Assembly: GCA_019802505.1 (NCBI GenBank)
Contig: JAFMOC010000442.1
Location: 228,501 to 292,500 of the forward strand
Direction of reading: 5' to 3'
DNA length: 64,000 nucleotides
DNA from: Corydoras sp. C115
Lineage: Eukaryota; Chordata; Actinopteri; Siluriformes; Callichthyidae
Part shown: one piece after another, positions 63,704-64,000 of the stretch
Position numbering within the stretch: position 1 is the first letter of the stretch
Layout of the letters: each line of letters begins with the position of its first letter
Program-made: the position numbers and the translations under genes
The notes under the pieces: generated by a model
What the model saw: only the letters and a program-made list of their open reading frames with translations
Database searches by the model: none
Told to the model about the DNA's origin: nothing

Positions 63704-63831
63704 AACCAGTATAATTGAAAACTCATGAGAAATTATGGGCTTATCTGTCTAGCTATCTATCTAGCTATCTATCTATCTATCTATCTATCTAAGCATGCAC
63801 ATGTTTCTCATGATTTTCAACTATACTGGTT
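63704..63831. repeat. Inverted repeat around (CTAT)n
   Basis: Arms 63704-63732 and 63804-63831 are complementary over about 28 bases with two or three differences; (CTAT)n at 63748-63791 forms the loop. Confidence 0.85.
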
Positions 63832-63899
63832 GAATATATATACTATGTATAAGTGTGTATATGTGTGTGTCTATATATGTGTAATTAGTATAAGCTCTT

Positions 63900-64000
63900 T
63901 ATAAGATAAATATAAGATAATTCTTTATTAGTCCCACAGCAGCAAAAGTGACAGTAATTGGGAAAGTTAAAAGATAAATCTAATATATCTACTAAGAAGA
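63900..64000. mobile_element. Possible repeat terminus at window edge
   Basis: TTCTTTATTAGTCCCACAGC resembles a common fish retroelement end; continues past the window. Confidence 0.4.

Noticed and set aside
60726..64000. SH2 domain exon of shd
   Set aside because: I looked for SH2-like sequence in the three plus frames and found none; it must lie beyond the window.

Overview
The window is genomic DNA from a bony fish, almost certainly a teleost. Three vertebrate multi-exon genes with GT-AG introns are present. The space between and inside them is filled by fish-type retrotransposons, DNA transposons and simple repeats. No prokaryotic feature, CRISPR array or operon is present. The species cannot be named from the sequence alone. 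Layout: (1) 1708-25435, minus strand: the first 11 coding exons (615 codons) of a voltage-gated sodium channel alpha subunit, SCN5A-like. They cover the N-terminus, all of domain I (S1-S6 and pore loop) and part of the domain I-II linker; the rest lies beyond the left edge. (2) 25436-34372: intergenic space dominated by SINEs, an L2-type LINE end, AT/CA microsatellites and one CpG-rich patch near 32.5 kb. (3) 34373-44364, plus strand: the complete yju2 (ccdc94) spliceosome factor, 8 coding exons and 337 residues. (4) 47.8-60.7 kb, plus strand: the 5' part of the SH2 adaptor gene shd, with three coding exons of 682 nt. The SH2 domain exons are not seen and must lie beyond the right edge. From general knowledge, YJU2 and SHD are also neighbours on human chromosome 19p13.3, so that pair looks like conserved microsynteny; the sodium channel next door is not part of that human arrangement. 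The three genes are not functionally linked: one is a membrane ion channel, one a splicing factor and one a phosphotyrosine adaptor. The sodium channel and yju2 are divergent (head to head) about 9 kb apart, and yju2 and shd are in tandem. Repeats make up most of the non-coding sequence. A roughly 350-bp tRNA-headed SINE with a tetranucleotide tail occurs in about 80 full or partial copies in both orientations. Some copies are nested, tandemly arrayed or part of larger duplicated blocks. Other elements are L2-clade LINE ends, a second tRNA-derived SINE sharing the L2 tail, an L1-clade fragment with a clean 15-bp target-site duplication, two non-autonomous hAT families with 8-bp duplications, a MITE-like element, a 2.2-kb minisatellite of 102-bp units, a 1.1-kb GT-rich minisatellite and many long (AT)n tracts. 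The most notable molecular features are a textbook U12-type AT-AC intron in the sodium channel, a tandem duplication that copied an exon end with its splice donor, and the nested insertion histories. I found no convincing undescribed biological system; the long open frames in SINEs and minisatellites are best explained as repeat artefacts.
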